The position numbers were made by a program, and so were the translations under genes. The notes beneath the pieces are model-generated. The model was not told the origin of the DNA and ran no database searches. It saw only the letters and a program-made list of their open reading frames with translations. Source: Nostoc sp. NMS7 (GTDB lineage Bacteria; Cyanobacteriota; Cyanobacteriia; Cyanobacteriales; Nostocaceae). Taken from it: a stretch of 56,051 nt of DNA. Shown here piece by piece: positions 15,532 through 23,135 of the stretch (its first letter is position 1; every line of letters starts with the position of its first letter). The stretch covers positions 1 through 56,051 of the forward strand of contig NZ_JABXKJ010000009.1 of assembly GCF_017115085.1 (NCBI RefSeq), written 5' to 3'.

Positions 15532-16979
15532 AACAGGGTGTTTTCGAGTTAGTACTGGCTGGTGTGTGTGGTGTAGCCGCAATCATCGGGCTAGCAACAT
15601 CGCAAACACGTCAGCCTTACGACCTGACACAAATTCAATTTTGCCCAAGGTCAGCAAACGGCGTACACAGTCAAATAGCTTTGGATAAGCGTTTTTGCAA
15701 CCAACCGCGTTTTGTCCTTACTGAAGAATGGCAGCGCTACGGACTGTATGGCAGCATCATTCCGTACAAGGGCGATGCAATTCAATGGGTGCGTGATTTG
15801 CCCACAGATAACCCTAATCAGTTGCTTGGATATGGGATTGCAGTTATTGGGCTATGGGGTATTGTGGGTTGTTTGCTCGTGCGTTCGCAACGCCTCAAGC
15901 GCACGGATTACGAACTGGGCGAACTGGAAAAGACTGGCGACTATGCAACTTGGCAGCAAAATAAGCACAAACGTGAGATTAAGCAGCATTCAACCCAGCT
16001 TTACACTGAACGCTTAAAAGATGGATTAACTGACCTAGACGTTCATTCTCGTAAAGAATTGGGGCTAACCGATGAGGATAACGAACGTGCTAAGGCTCGA
16101 ATTCAGCTAGAGGATTTTATGAAAGCCCGTGCTGTTAATCATTCTGTGATGGATAAAACCATCTCTGAGAACCTTCGAGACAGGGCGAAAGCCGACCAGG
16201 AACGCGGCAAGATTGAGGGCAAAACCAAGAGCGCGATCGCAGACAGTGACAATCATCCTTTGACTGACCAGCACCTCATCAGTAATTTAATCGAAGCGCT
16301 CAAGAATCATGAAGGCGGCTGGCTGTGGAAGATTATCGACAATCAAAAACCCCTTTGGGTGCTAGGAGAAGCGGGAAGCGGTAAATCAACCCTAGCAGCT
16401 TCAATTGTCATGCTCAGAGAATATCTGTTTGATATGCCTTTGTATCAGCTTATAGATGCACACGCCGGGGAGAATCTCAGAAACGCCTGGAGATATTTAA
16501 GCCCTCAGTTGATAGCTAAAACAGAAGAAGAGATTGGTCAAGCTTTTGATGATGCTCGTGAACGATGGCTAGACAGAATTAATAATCAACCTGAGAAGCA
16601 ATCGCAACAGTTACTAGTTGATGAATTCACTAACTATTCTGAGTCAGATATGACAAAGGAGCCTGCCAAAAAGTTTGTTAAAGCATCTCTTAGTGACCCT
16701 AGAAAAGCTGAAGAAAGATTAGTCTGTATCGCCCATTTTTTCACTAATACGGCTGTTGGTGGAAGTGATGGAACTGCTAAAGGTAGAGCCAGAGGAACTA
16801 TTCAAATTGACCGCAAAACCGCCGATGGTAAGATACCTTTAAAAGTTGCAATAATTAACGGTTTAAACAATTCCGAAGGTGATGCAGAAGTAGATAAAAA
16901 GGTGACAATTCCTGGTTGGCTGACTCCCGAAAGCATTCACAAGCATTTTAACGGTCAGCCAATTGATTTTGATGATTAA
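15528..16979 (+). CDS. Membrane-anchored P-loop ATPase (FtsK/HerA/TraD-like)
   Basis: The 483-aa protein starts with two hydrophobic segments (about residues 5-25 and 98-118) separated by an ~70-residue loop. A charged coiled-coil region (120-240) and a P-loop ATPase domain follow: Walker A LGEAGSGKSTLA near 279-290, Walker B QQLLVDEFTNY near 362-370. A membrane anchor before a motor domain is the plan of coupling proteins (TraD/VirD4), FtsK and packaging ATPases of Zot type. I infer a DNA- or protein-translocating motor, the end of a block of co-oriented membrane genes. I see no relaxase or pilin gene, so a classical conjugation system is not supported. It could also be a helicase-like ATPase in an unknown membrane defence complex. 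Confidence 0.72.
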   Translation: MKQGVFELVLAGVCGVAAIIGLATSQTRQPYDLTQIQFCPRSANGVHSQIALDKRFCNQPRFVLTEEWQRYGLYGSIIPYKGDAIQWVRDLPTDNPNQLLGYGIAVIGLWGIVGCLLVRSQRLKRTDYELGELEKTGDYATWQQNKHKREIKQHSTQLYTERLKDGLTDLDVHSRKELGLTDEDNERAKARIQLEDFMKARAVNHSVMDKTISENLRDRAKADQERGKIEGKTKSAIADSDNHPLTDQHLISNLIEALKNHEGGWLWKIIDNQKPLWVLGEAGSGKSTLAASIVMLREYLFDMPLYQLIDAHAGENLRNAWRYLSPQLIAKTEEEIGQAFDDARERWLDRINNQPEKQSQQLLVDEFTNYSESDMTKEPAKKFVKASLSDPRKAEERLVCIAHFFTNTAVGGSDGTAKGRARGTIQIDRKTADGKIPLKVAIINGLNNSEGDAEVDKKVTIPGWLTPESIHKHFNGQPIDFDD

Positions 16980-16982
16980 TCG

Positions 16983-17186
16983 TTAGAAAACCAATTCCTT
17001 AGATGTTAAGAACTGGAGTAGTGCGGGTGGTAGACTGCTGAGTTTTGGCCACTCTACGAGTAAATTATTGCCCCTCCCCCACAGCACCCGCTCACCCAGT
17101 TGTGCTAGTTGGTAGCCCAGGTTTTGGGTAAGGGTGGTTTTGGCAACACCTCCCGCCTGATTAAAGACTGCGATGATTCGGCTCAT
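16983..17186 (-). pseudogene. ParA-family ATPase, N-terminal fragment
   Basis: The first ~35 residues are a typical ParA start, FNQAGGVAKTTLTQNLGYQL (deviant Walker A, K in position 1 replaced by A). After GERV the homology ends and the frame closes within 30 residues, lacking the DxDPQ motif and the rest of the ~200-aa protein. It is a broken partition gene lying tail-to-tail with the membrane ATPase gene. Confidence 0.7.
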
Positions 17187-17634
17187 AAGTGAGTTGGTTT
17201 ACCTGCGCCGTTACAATTAAAGATAACTGTTGATGGGACAATCGGTACTGCTTGAAAAGAGATAAAGCTGCTGTTTTCTGAAAAATTTTAATGATATAGG
17301 TTGTGACCGAGTGGGAGATTCTTCAAAAATTTTTCGGTCTGGATTGACTTGGCTGGAACCTGACGTGCTAGTTATTTGCTAGTAGATACTTCTCTCTGGA
17401 TGTTGTTATAGACACTAAACCGACTTTAAGGGCTAAGTATGTACCATCATTGAATTCGCTAACAGCATCGGATGCTACTTAAACCCCCACTAATGAATTA
17501 TACTTAAGCGACAGCTTTTACTAGTGGTATAGAAGTAATGATTTTTCTCTTGCCAGTCTTTATAGAACAAGGGTTTCAGTCTCTGCTATCACTACTTCTA
17601 TACCACTACCCAGATTTTAAAGGATGATACAACT
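17187..17634. other. Intergenic region upstream of the HEPN-NLR gene
   Basis: There is no gene here. The notable structure is the 87-bp inverted-repeat unit listed separately at 17522-17608, lying directly before the start codon of the next gene. Confidence 0.4.
17522..17608. repeat. 87-bp unit with 21-bp inverted repeats
   Basis: TAGTGGTATAGAAGTAATGAT at the left and its near-perfect complement at 17588-17608 bracket ~45 bases. The unit ends 26 bases before the ATG of the HEPN-NB-ARC gene, so it is either a very small inverted-repeat element or a cis-regulatory hairpin in the leader. Confidence 0.5.
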
Positions 17635-20022
17635 ATGGGTTTTAGTATTTCACGTCTGACTCTATATGCAATCCTATCAAATATAGAAGAAGATATGAGA
17701 AAAATTATTTGTACACATCTCGCGCCTCAAGTCCAATCAAATTCTTTGTTTGGAGAGGAGATTTTAAAGAAAAGCCGAGAGCGATTAAGCAAAGATATAC
17801 AGGTTTCTGCTGCTAATATTTCAAATGAGGATTTAGTTGAATACATTGATTATGCTGAAGCATTTCAAATTATTAATGCTCATCGAAATCTCTTACCCAG
17901 TTCTATCGCAAAGCATTTTCAGGACGTAACAAAACAACTTGAGAAGCTAGTGCCAGTTCGCAATCGAGTCATGCATTCTCGTCCATTAGACCCAGAAGAT
18001 TTATCAAATACCACTGATATTTCACGTTTACTGATTCGTGATAAACATACTTGGAGCAACCTTAATGAAGTTTTGGGGCGACTTCAAACAGAACCTACAT
18101 TTGTACTGAACTTACATATACCCATCTACGAGTCGTCAGGGAACCATAACTTGCCGATACCTGATTTTGATGAAACTGGTTTTATCGGTCGCAAGAAGCA
18201 AGTAGATAATTTAGTTAAGCTCTGCTTAGGCCCATATCCTGTTATTACAATCATTGGAGATGGAGGAATTGGAAAGACAGCTACAGCATTAAAAGTTGCC
18301 TATGAGATGCTTGACAAAGAAAATTGTCCATTTGAAGCCATTGTATGGACATCTTCAAAAACAGAACAATTAACCCCATTTGAAATTAAAAGAATTGAAG
18401 GTGCTATTAATGATTCTTTAGGAATGCTACAGAATGTTTCCGACTTCTTCTTAGGTGATAAAATGCAAGTTTCTGATCCATTCTCTGAAGTTATTGAGTA
18501 TCTAAGTAATTTTAAAATTCTATTAATTATTGATAATCTTGAAACAATCCTTGATGAACGCATCCGAAGTTTCTTAGAACATTTACCTATGGGAAGCAAG
18601 ATATTGCTGACAAGCAGAATTGGCTTGGGTGCTTTTGAACGCCCTGTAAAATTGGAGTCAATGGATCAGAATGATGCCGTTGCTTTATTAAGAGCAACTG
18701 CCAGGATTCGTGAAGTAGATATGTTAATCAATATGCCAAATGATCAGTTAAAAGCATATTGTAACCGCATGAAAAATAGTCCTGGGTACATTAAGTGGTT
18801 TGTTTCTGCTGTTCGGGCAGGCAAACGTCCAGAAGAGGTTCTCGCAGAGCCTGAGATGTTTCTAGAATTCTGCATGTCCAATGTTTACCAGTATCTATCT
18901 GAAAGTCCCCGAAAAATTCTTGAACTTATGCTCTCCGTACCAGGCCAGCATAGTCAAGCTGAACTGACATTTTTGGCTGGAGATATGGATGTTATTAATT
19001 TGCAAGAAGCAATTCAAGAATCACTACGTTCAAACATGATTGTCATGTCAAGTCAACCAATAGGTAATTCCTTTGAGTCAAAGTACAGCTTGACGGATAT
19101 GTCTAGAGAATACTTGGGAAAACACCATCCAGCCTCGGCAGAAATTCATAAGCAGTATAGTAAGAGAAAGCAGAAATTAATTTCTACTGTTGAAGAATTT
19201 AAAGCTTCACAAAGAGATAATCCCTATGCTTACGCCTCAATAAATATTCGTTCAAGAAGTGAATTTGTTGCAGCAAAATACTTGAAAGACGCAGTAGAGG
19301 CTGGGCGTTCAAAGAGATTTTCTGATGCAGACGAACTATTGGCTAGCGCTAAACGTTTGTCTCCAGGATATTTTGAAGTGTATAGAGTTGAAGCACAAGT
19401 TAGAGATTTTCAAGAGAACTTTCCTGCGGCTAAAACAGCTTATGAAGCAGCTATCGAGCTAGAACCTAATCATGCTCCTTTGAGAGCTTGGTATGGTGGT
19501 TTTCTAATGAGAAAATTCGATGATAATGAAAATGCACTTAAAAATTTTCAAGAAGCAGAGAAAATAGATCCACAATCTTCAGAAATTCAAATAGAAATTG
19601 CACGCGCAAATTTGTATCTTAGAAATTTTCAAATAGCGAAGGAAATTATTGATAAACTTTTAACTCGTACAGATATATCAGAAATAAATCGGAGAAAATC
19701 ATATAACCTATATTTTCAGTTTTTTCATAGAAAAGCAGATTATCTACTACAACAACGTAATAGTGTCGATGCTTTATCCTGTATTAAAATTCTTAAAGAA
19801 GAGTATAATAAATGTCCGCAAAGCATTATAAATATTGAGATACGGAAAAAAGTTGCAAAAGCCACTGTGACAGCTAAAAGACTAGTTAATTCTCTTCAGG
19901 AGCCAGAATTAATTAAAGCAGCTTCCTTATTGCACAACTGGTTTCTAGAAGAATTTTCTGATTTACGAGACCTGTCTGTGATAAAGCATACTCCTATCCT
20001 TAAACGTAGAGTAGACAACTAG
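17635..20022 (+). CDS. HEPN-NB-ARC-TPR protein (bacterial NLR with RNase-like domain)
   Basis: The 795-aa protein has an N-terminal helical domain (about 1-150) with the HEPN signature R-x4-H in VRNRVMHSRP near residue 118, the catalytic motif of HEPN ribonucleases (Swt1-like subgroup). An NB-ARC/STAND ATPase follows: GFIGRKKQVDNL near 182, Walker A GDGGIGKTAT near 208, Walker B LLIIDNLET near 300, LLTSR near 322. A helical linker leads to TPR-like repeats (about 560-720: YRVEAQVRDFQENFPAAK, AIELEPNHAPLRAWYG). Family knowledge suggests that the TPR senses, NB-ARC oligomerises and HEPN cleaves RNA to halt growth. It has a good SD (AAAGGATG) and is a stand-alone gene. Confidence 0.85.
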   Translation: MGFSISRLTLYAILSNIEEDMRKIICTHLAPQVQSNSLFGEEILKKSRERLSKDIQVSAANISNEDLVEYIDYAEAFQIINAHRNLLPSSIAKHFQDVTKQLEKLVPVRNRVMHSRPLDPEDLSNTTDISRLLIRDKHTWSNLNEVLGRLQTEPTFVLNLHIPIYESSGNHNLPIPDFDETGFIGRKKQVDNLVKLCLGPYPVITIIGDGGIGKTATALKVAYEMLDKENCPFEAIVWTSSKTEQLTPFEIKRIEGAINDSLGMLQNVSDFFLGDKMQVSDPFSEVIEYLSNFKILLIIDNLETILDERIRSFLEHLPMGSKILLTSRIGLGAFERPVKLESMDQNDAVALLRATARIREVDMLINMPNDQLKAYCNRMKNSPGYIKWFVSAVRAGKRPEEVLAEPEMFLEFCMSNVYQYLSESPRKILELMLSVPGQHSQAELTFLAGDMDVINLQEAIQESLRSNMIVMSSQPIGNSFESKYSLTDMSREYLGKHHPASAEIHKQYSKRKQKLISTVEEFKASQRDNPYAYASINIRSRSEFVAAKYLKDAVEAGRSKRFSDADELLASAKRLSPGYFEVYRVEAQVRDFQENFPAAKTAYEAAIELEPNHAPLRAWYGGFLMRKFDDNENALKNFQEAEKIDPQSSEIQIEIARANLYLRNFQIAKEIIDKLLTRTDISEINRRKSYNLYFQFFHRKADYLLQQRNSVDALSCIKILKEEYNKCPQSIINIEIRKKVAKATVTAKRLVNSLQEPELIKAASLLHNWFLEEFSDLRDLSVIKHTPILKRRVDN

Positions 20023-20097
20023 GTTAACGCAAATTCTACCGCACCCATCCGTGAAAAGTTAAGATAAAGCCCCTTTTGCCAATCAGGGGCGGGTTAT

Positions 20098-20385
20098 TGC
20101 TTAAATTCTCCTGACTCTGACAACACAATTGGCGTGATTTCACCTTATCGCCGTCAAGTAGATGCGCTGACTCAACGTTTAAAATCTCGCTGGTCAGATT
20201 TTTCCCCCAAGAGCATTGGCACAGTTCACACGTTCCAAGGTGGACAGAAATCAGTAATAATTTTCTCGACTCGCCAATGTCAACCAACTGATAGCCTCTG
20301 GTTTATTAATCGGCGACCAAATCTACTCAATGTTGCTGTCAGCAGAGGGCGAGAATTGTTTATCCTAGTGGGGAATTTGGGGTAA
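20098..20385 (+). pseudogene. C-terminal fragment of a superfamily 1 helicase
   Basis: The frame contains IGVISPYRRQVDAL, GTVHTFQGGQKSVII and NVAVSRGRELFILVG. These are motifs V-VI of Upf1/Dna2-like helicases (AAA_12 type). The N-terminal motor with Walker A and DExx is missing and no start is present. It is a truncated relic next to a miniature element. Confidence 0.8.
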
Positions 20386-20470
20386 ATATAGCGTAGCTGG
20401 CACGAGGTGCAAGATATACTGAAAGTATTACTGTATAAGCTTTTAAGCTATCGCTTTTAGAGCAATCATC

Positions 20471-20680
20471 GGGGCTTGAGTAGCAGGCGAACCGAAAACC
20501 GGGATAAGCTTGAAAGTCTTATTAGATAAGGATTATATCCAGAACTAAGTCCATTGACGCTCTGCTTATCATCGAGTCACTACTCAACGAGAAAATAAGG
20601 GTTTCAGCTTTGAAATATGTTTGTATTACTGGTGTTATGTCTCTTAACCCGGTTTTCTGCGCGAATGCTACTCATACCCC
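20471..20680. mobile_element. Tn3-type miniature element (TIME), 210 bp
   Basis: 38-bp imperfect inverted repeats: left GGGGCTTGAGTAGCAGG... ending GGGATAAG (20471-20508), right the complement of GGGGTATGAGTAGCATT... ending GGGTTAAG (20643-20680). A GGGG outer end, 38-bp length and a TAAG inner end are the hallmarks of Tn3-family termini. No 5-bp duplication is visible, and there is no ORF inside. Confidence 0.75.
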
Positions 20681-20681
20681 T

Positions 20682-20780
20682 GGACGTATTTATCAATTGA
20701 TAATAGTTTGTAATAACTTTTGAGTTGCGCGTCTTTCAACGAAATAATCAGCATCGTACCGTAGTAGACTGTCCATAATA
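20682..20780. repeat. ~100-bp diverged repeat, copy 1
   Basis: From GGACGTATTT to GACTGTCCATAAT this stretch matches 42061-42163 at roughly 75-80 percent by eye (shared TTGATAATAGTT, CGTAGTAGACTGTCC). The ends GGACR and TGTCC are complementary. Its nature is unknown; it may be a degenerate small element. Confidence 0.5.
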
Positions 20781-20894
20781 TGGCGCGTACACCGGACACT
20801 ACCAGCAAGAGTAAATGAGGCCACCGCCCCCAACTCGTCTACCTAACAAGCATTACAGGTCTAGAGAATACCTGAGTATGCTGCTTTTTTTGAA

Positions 20895-20991
20895 TTGGCG
20901 AAAATATGAATTGTTGAAAAAGCGAATTGCTGGCAATTTGTATTGTCGCCAATTTAACATTCCATAAATAAACAAATACAAATTTTCGCCA
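20895..20991. promoter_or_regulatory. Candidate partition site/operator upstream of parA
   Basis: TTGGCGAAAAT (20895-20905) and its inverse ATTTTCGCCA (20982-20991), plus a related TGTCGCCAATT at 20945, form an AT-rich inverted-repeat cluster ending about 40 bases before the parA start. This is the usual place for a centromere-like site bound by the ParA partner. Confidence 0.4.
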
Positions 20992-21031
20992 TTTTAAGAG
21001 TAAACTAGCAGCATTTACTGGAGTACATGGA

Positions 21032-21625
21032 GTGATAATCACCCTTGCTAGTTTCAAGGGTGGCGTAGCTAAAACGACAAGCGCCATCCATATTGCTTGC
21101 TTTCTATCTCAGCTAGGCAGCACTTTGCTAGTTGATGGCGACCCAAACCACAGTGCCACAGGATGGGCAAAGCGAGGAGCATTACCCTTTAAAGTTGTGG
21201 ATTTACTACAAGCTCCTATGCACAGCCGTAATTTTGATCATGTGGTCATTGACACAGCAGCTAGGCCAAGCCACGAAGATTTAGAAGCACTTGCTGATGG
21301 GTGTAATTTATTAATCTTGCCTACTACCCCTGATGCTTTAGCGATGGATGCACTGTTGCAGACTGTAGGCGCACTTAAATCATTAGGTAGCGATCGCTAT
21401 CGTGTGTTGCTCACAATCATTCCCCCAGCCCCCCGCTTAACTGGACAGCAAGCACGGGAAGCATTAGAGGCAGAGGGAATACCACTATTTCAACATGGGA
21501 TTAGACGATTTGCTGTTTATGAAAAAGCGGCACTGGAGGGGCTGCCAGTTTACCAAGTCAAAGACCGCAGCAGCAAAATAGCATGGCGGGAGTATCAACA
21601 GGTGGGTAAGGAGATATTGTCATGA
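21032..21625 (+). CDS. parA: ParA-family partition ATPase
   Basis: Intact 197-aa ParA/MinD-type protein: deviant Walker A FKGGVAKTT near residue 8, LLVDGDPNHSATGW (Walker A'-type loop), VVIDTAARPS (Walker B). It is short, without an N-terminal helix-turn-helix, thus type Ib-like. The start is GTG (GGAG at 21020). It moves the plasmid over the nucleoid by ATP-driven DNA binding, activated by the small partner encoded by the following gene with which it overlaps by four bases. Confidence 0.9.
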   Translation: MIITLASFKGGVAKTTSAIHIACFLSQLGSTLLVDGDPNHSATGWAKRGALPFKVVDLLQAPMHSRNFDHVVIDTAARPSHEDLEALADGCNLLILPTTPDALAMDALLQTVGALKSLGSDRYRVLLTIIPPAPRLTGQQAREALEAEGIPLFQHGIRRFAVYEKAALEGLPVYQVKDRSSKIAWREYQQVGKEILS

Positions 21626-22026
21626 GCAACCCTAAGCCTAGCCCTTTTAAAAAGTTATTTGAAACCAAAGAGGAACCACAACTTGAGCCAGAACAAGCGT
21701 TAGAAGTAATCACAGAGAGTAACGTGACACAAACTCCAACACCGTCCCCACCAGCACCAACTTCTTCTGAAAAGAGCAAACGTGGCAGACCTGCAACTGG
21801 AAAGCGGTCTGATGATGCTTGGATTGGGCGCACCTACTATGTGAAACGCTCAACAGATTTAGATGTAGAGGAAGAGTTACTTAAACTCAAAAGGCGTGGC
21901 GTAGAGATTGATAAAAGCGAATTGGTAGATTTTCTCATGGCTGTCTGGGTGAAATTGCAGCAAGGTGAAAATATAGATTTACTAATTGACGAATTTACGC
22001 CAAGGCGAAATTCTAAATTAGATTGA
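21622..22026 (+). CDS. ParB-like partner protein of the partition operon
   Basis: This 134-aa protein has a Pro/Glu-rich disordered N-terminal region (1-55) and a basic C-terminal part KRGRPATGKRSDDAWIGRTYYVKRSTDLDVEEELL, followed by helices SELVDFLMAVWVKLQQ. It fits a ribbon-helix-helix type centromere-binding protein of type Ib partition systems. Start overlap (ATGA) with parA indicates coupled translation. Family assignment is by context and composition. Confidence 0.7.
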   Translation: MSNPKPSPFKKLFETKEEPQLEPEQALEVITESNVTQTPTPSPPAPTSSEKSKRGRPATGKRSDDAWIGRTYYVKRSTDLDVEEELLKLKRRGVEIDKSELVDFLMAVWVKLQQGENIDLLIDEFTPRRNSKLD

Positions 22027-22502
22027 GTCGTTGCTGAATGAGGAGAGCCAGAAGAATCAGGTGCGGAGGGGAGGGACTGTATTGTTTAACCTAGCAACTG
22101 AGGCGATCGCTGAAAATACTGAGCAGTCCTTTTTCCTTTGATGAGGAACTGGGATTGGCTTCTGGTCACTGGTACTGGTATCAGATAGTAATCCACCAGA
22201 CATTTATACCAGTAGAGTCTCACCTTTAATAAACCCTGGTTTACCCGGTGGTAGAAATAAAAATAATGTAATATTATTAACACTATATTTATCGAAATTC
22301 AAGGGTAAGCTTACTTATTAATAACGTCTAATTGTTATTTTGAAATTTATTTGAAGAGAACTTTACTAATAAATATTACTGATTTTACATAAATAGAGAA
22401 ATTTTAATTTAAGTAAATTCTCTCTCGGCAAAACGGAGTTTATGTAGATAGTATGTAATTTGATATATCACTTACCGGATTTGGTAGTGAGTATTAATTT
22501 AA
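22027..22502. other. Intergenic region with operator-like palindrome
   Basis: There is no gene. The right half is very AT-rich. At 22468-22490 the inverted repeat TCACTTACC-N6-GGTAGTGA lies about 12 bases before the XRE start codon and is a likely autoregulatory operator. Confidence 0.45.
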
Positions 22503-22751
22503 ATGAATTTCAAAAAGCCGTTAGCTATTAAGCAGCCTGAAGTCAGCAAATTTATCCGCGAACTTCGCCTAATAACGGGTCTAACTCAAGAACAGTTTGC
22601 AGCAGCATTAGGTGTAACTTTCCCCACTGTTAATCGTTGGGAAAATCGGCGTAATCAGCCCTCACCTATTGCCATGAAGCAGATAGAAAAATTGCTTTTT
22701 GAGATGGGCGATCGCGGACAGGAATTACTGGCGAAACATTCGACTCCCTAG
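22503..22751 (+). CDS. XRE-family helix-turn-helix regulator
   Basis: The 82-aa protein is mostly one HTH domain: FIRELRLITGLTQEQFAAALGVTFPTVNRWENRRNQPSP, typical of cyanobacterial XRE regulators with the PTVNRWEN recognition helix. A palindrome overlaps its leader. It stands alone before the methylase gene and may act as controller (C-protein-like) of the restriction-like genes downstream, though an inserted element separates them. Confidence 0.88.
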   Translation: MNFKKPLAIKQPEVSKFIRELRLITGLTQEQFAAALGVTFPTVNRWENRRNQPSPIAMKQIEKLLFEMGDRGQELLAKHSTP

Positions 22752-22818
22752 TTTATTTAGGATAATTTTTGGGCTGAGTTCCTATATTTTCTAGAGCTAA
22801 TGTCTGCAATACACAAAC

Positions 22819-22963
22819 CTGACTTTTCACGTTATGTAACAAAGCCACGGAAAACCTAACCCCCTAACCCCCTTCCCTACGAGGGAAGGGGGAAAATTCA
22901 AAGTCTCTCTCCTTTTAGGAGAGAGATTTAGAGAGAGGTTTTCCAGATACCGTGAAAAGTCAG
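22819..22963. mobile_element. Palindromic miniature element with 10-bp target duplication
   Basis: The ends CTGACTTTTCACG and CGTGAAAAGTCAG are perfect 13-bp inverted repeats. The element is flanked by the direct repeat ATACACAAAC at 22809-22818 and 22964-22973. Inside are two hairpins (around CCCCTTCCCT/AGGGAAGGGG and CTCTCTCC/GGAGAGAG), as seen in common cyanobacterial interspersed repeats. There is no ORF. Confidence 0.8.
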
Positions 22964-23135
22964 ATACACAAACTTGTTGTTAGTGCAGACATGATTAGCT
23001 GTAGCAATTTTGTTGCAAGTGTTTAATTATATTAGCGCTTGCAACAGCATTGTGCATAGGTTCTCTCCAACTATCCCACCAATAAACATCTCAATCAACT
23101 CCCAAAAAATTAGATAAATAAGAGATTGGTGGTTT

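Noticed and set aside
12802..16979. Classical conjugation (T4SS) operon
   Set aside because: Only one ATPase is present; no VirB4-like pair, relaxase or pilin motifs could be seen.
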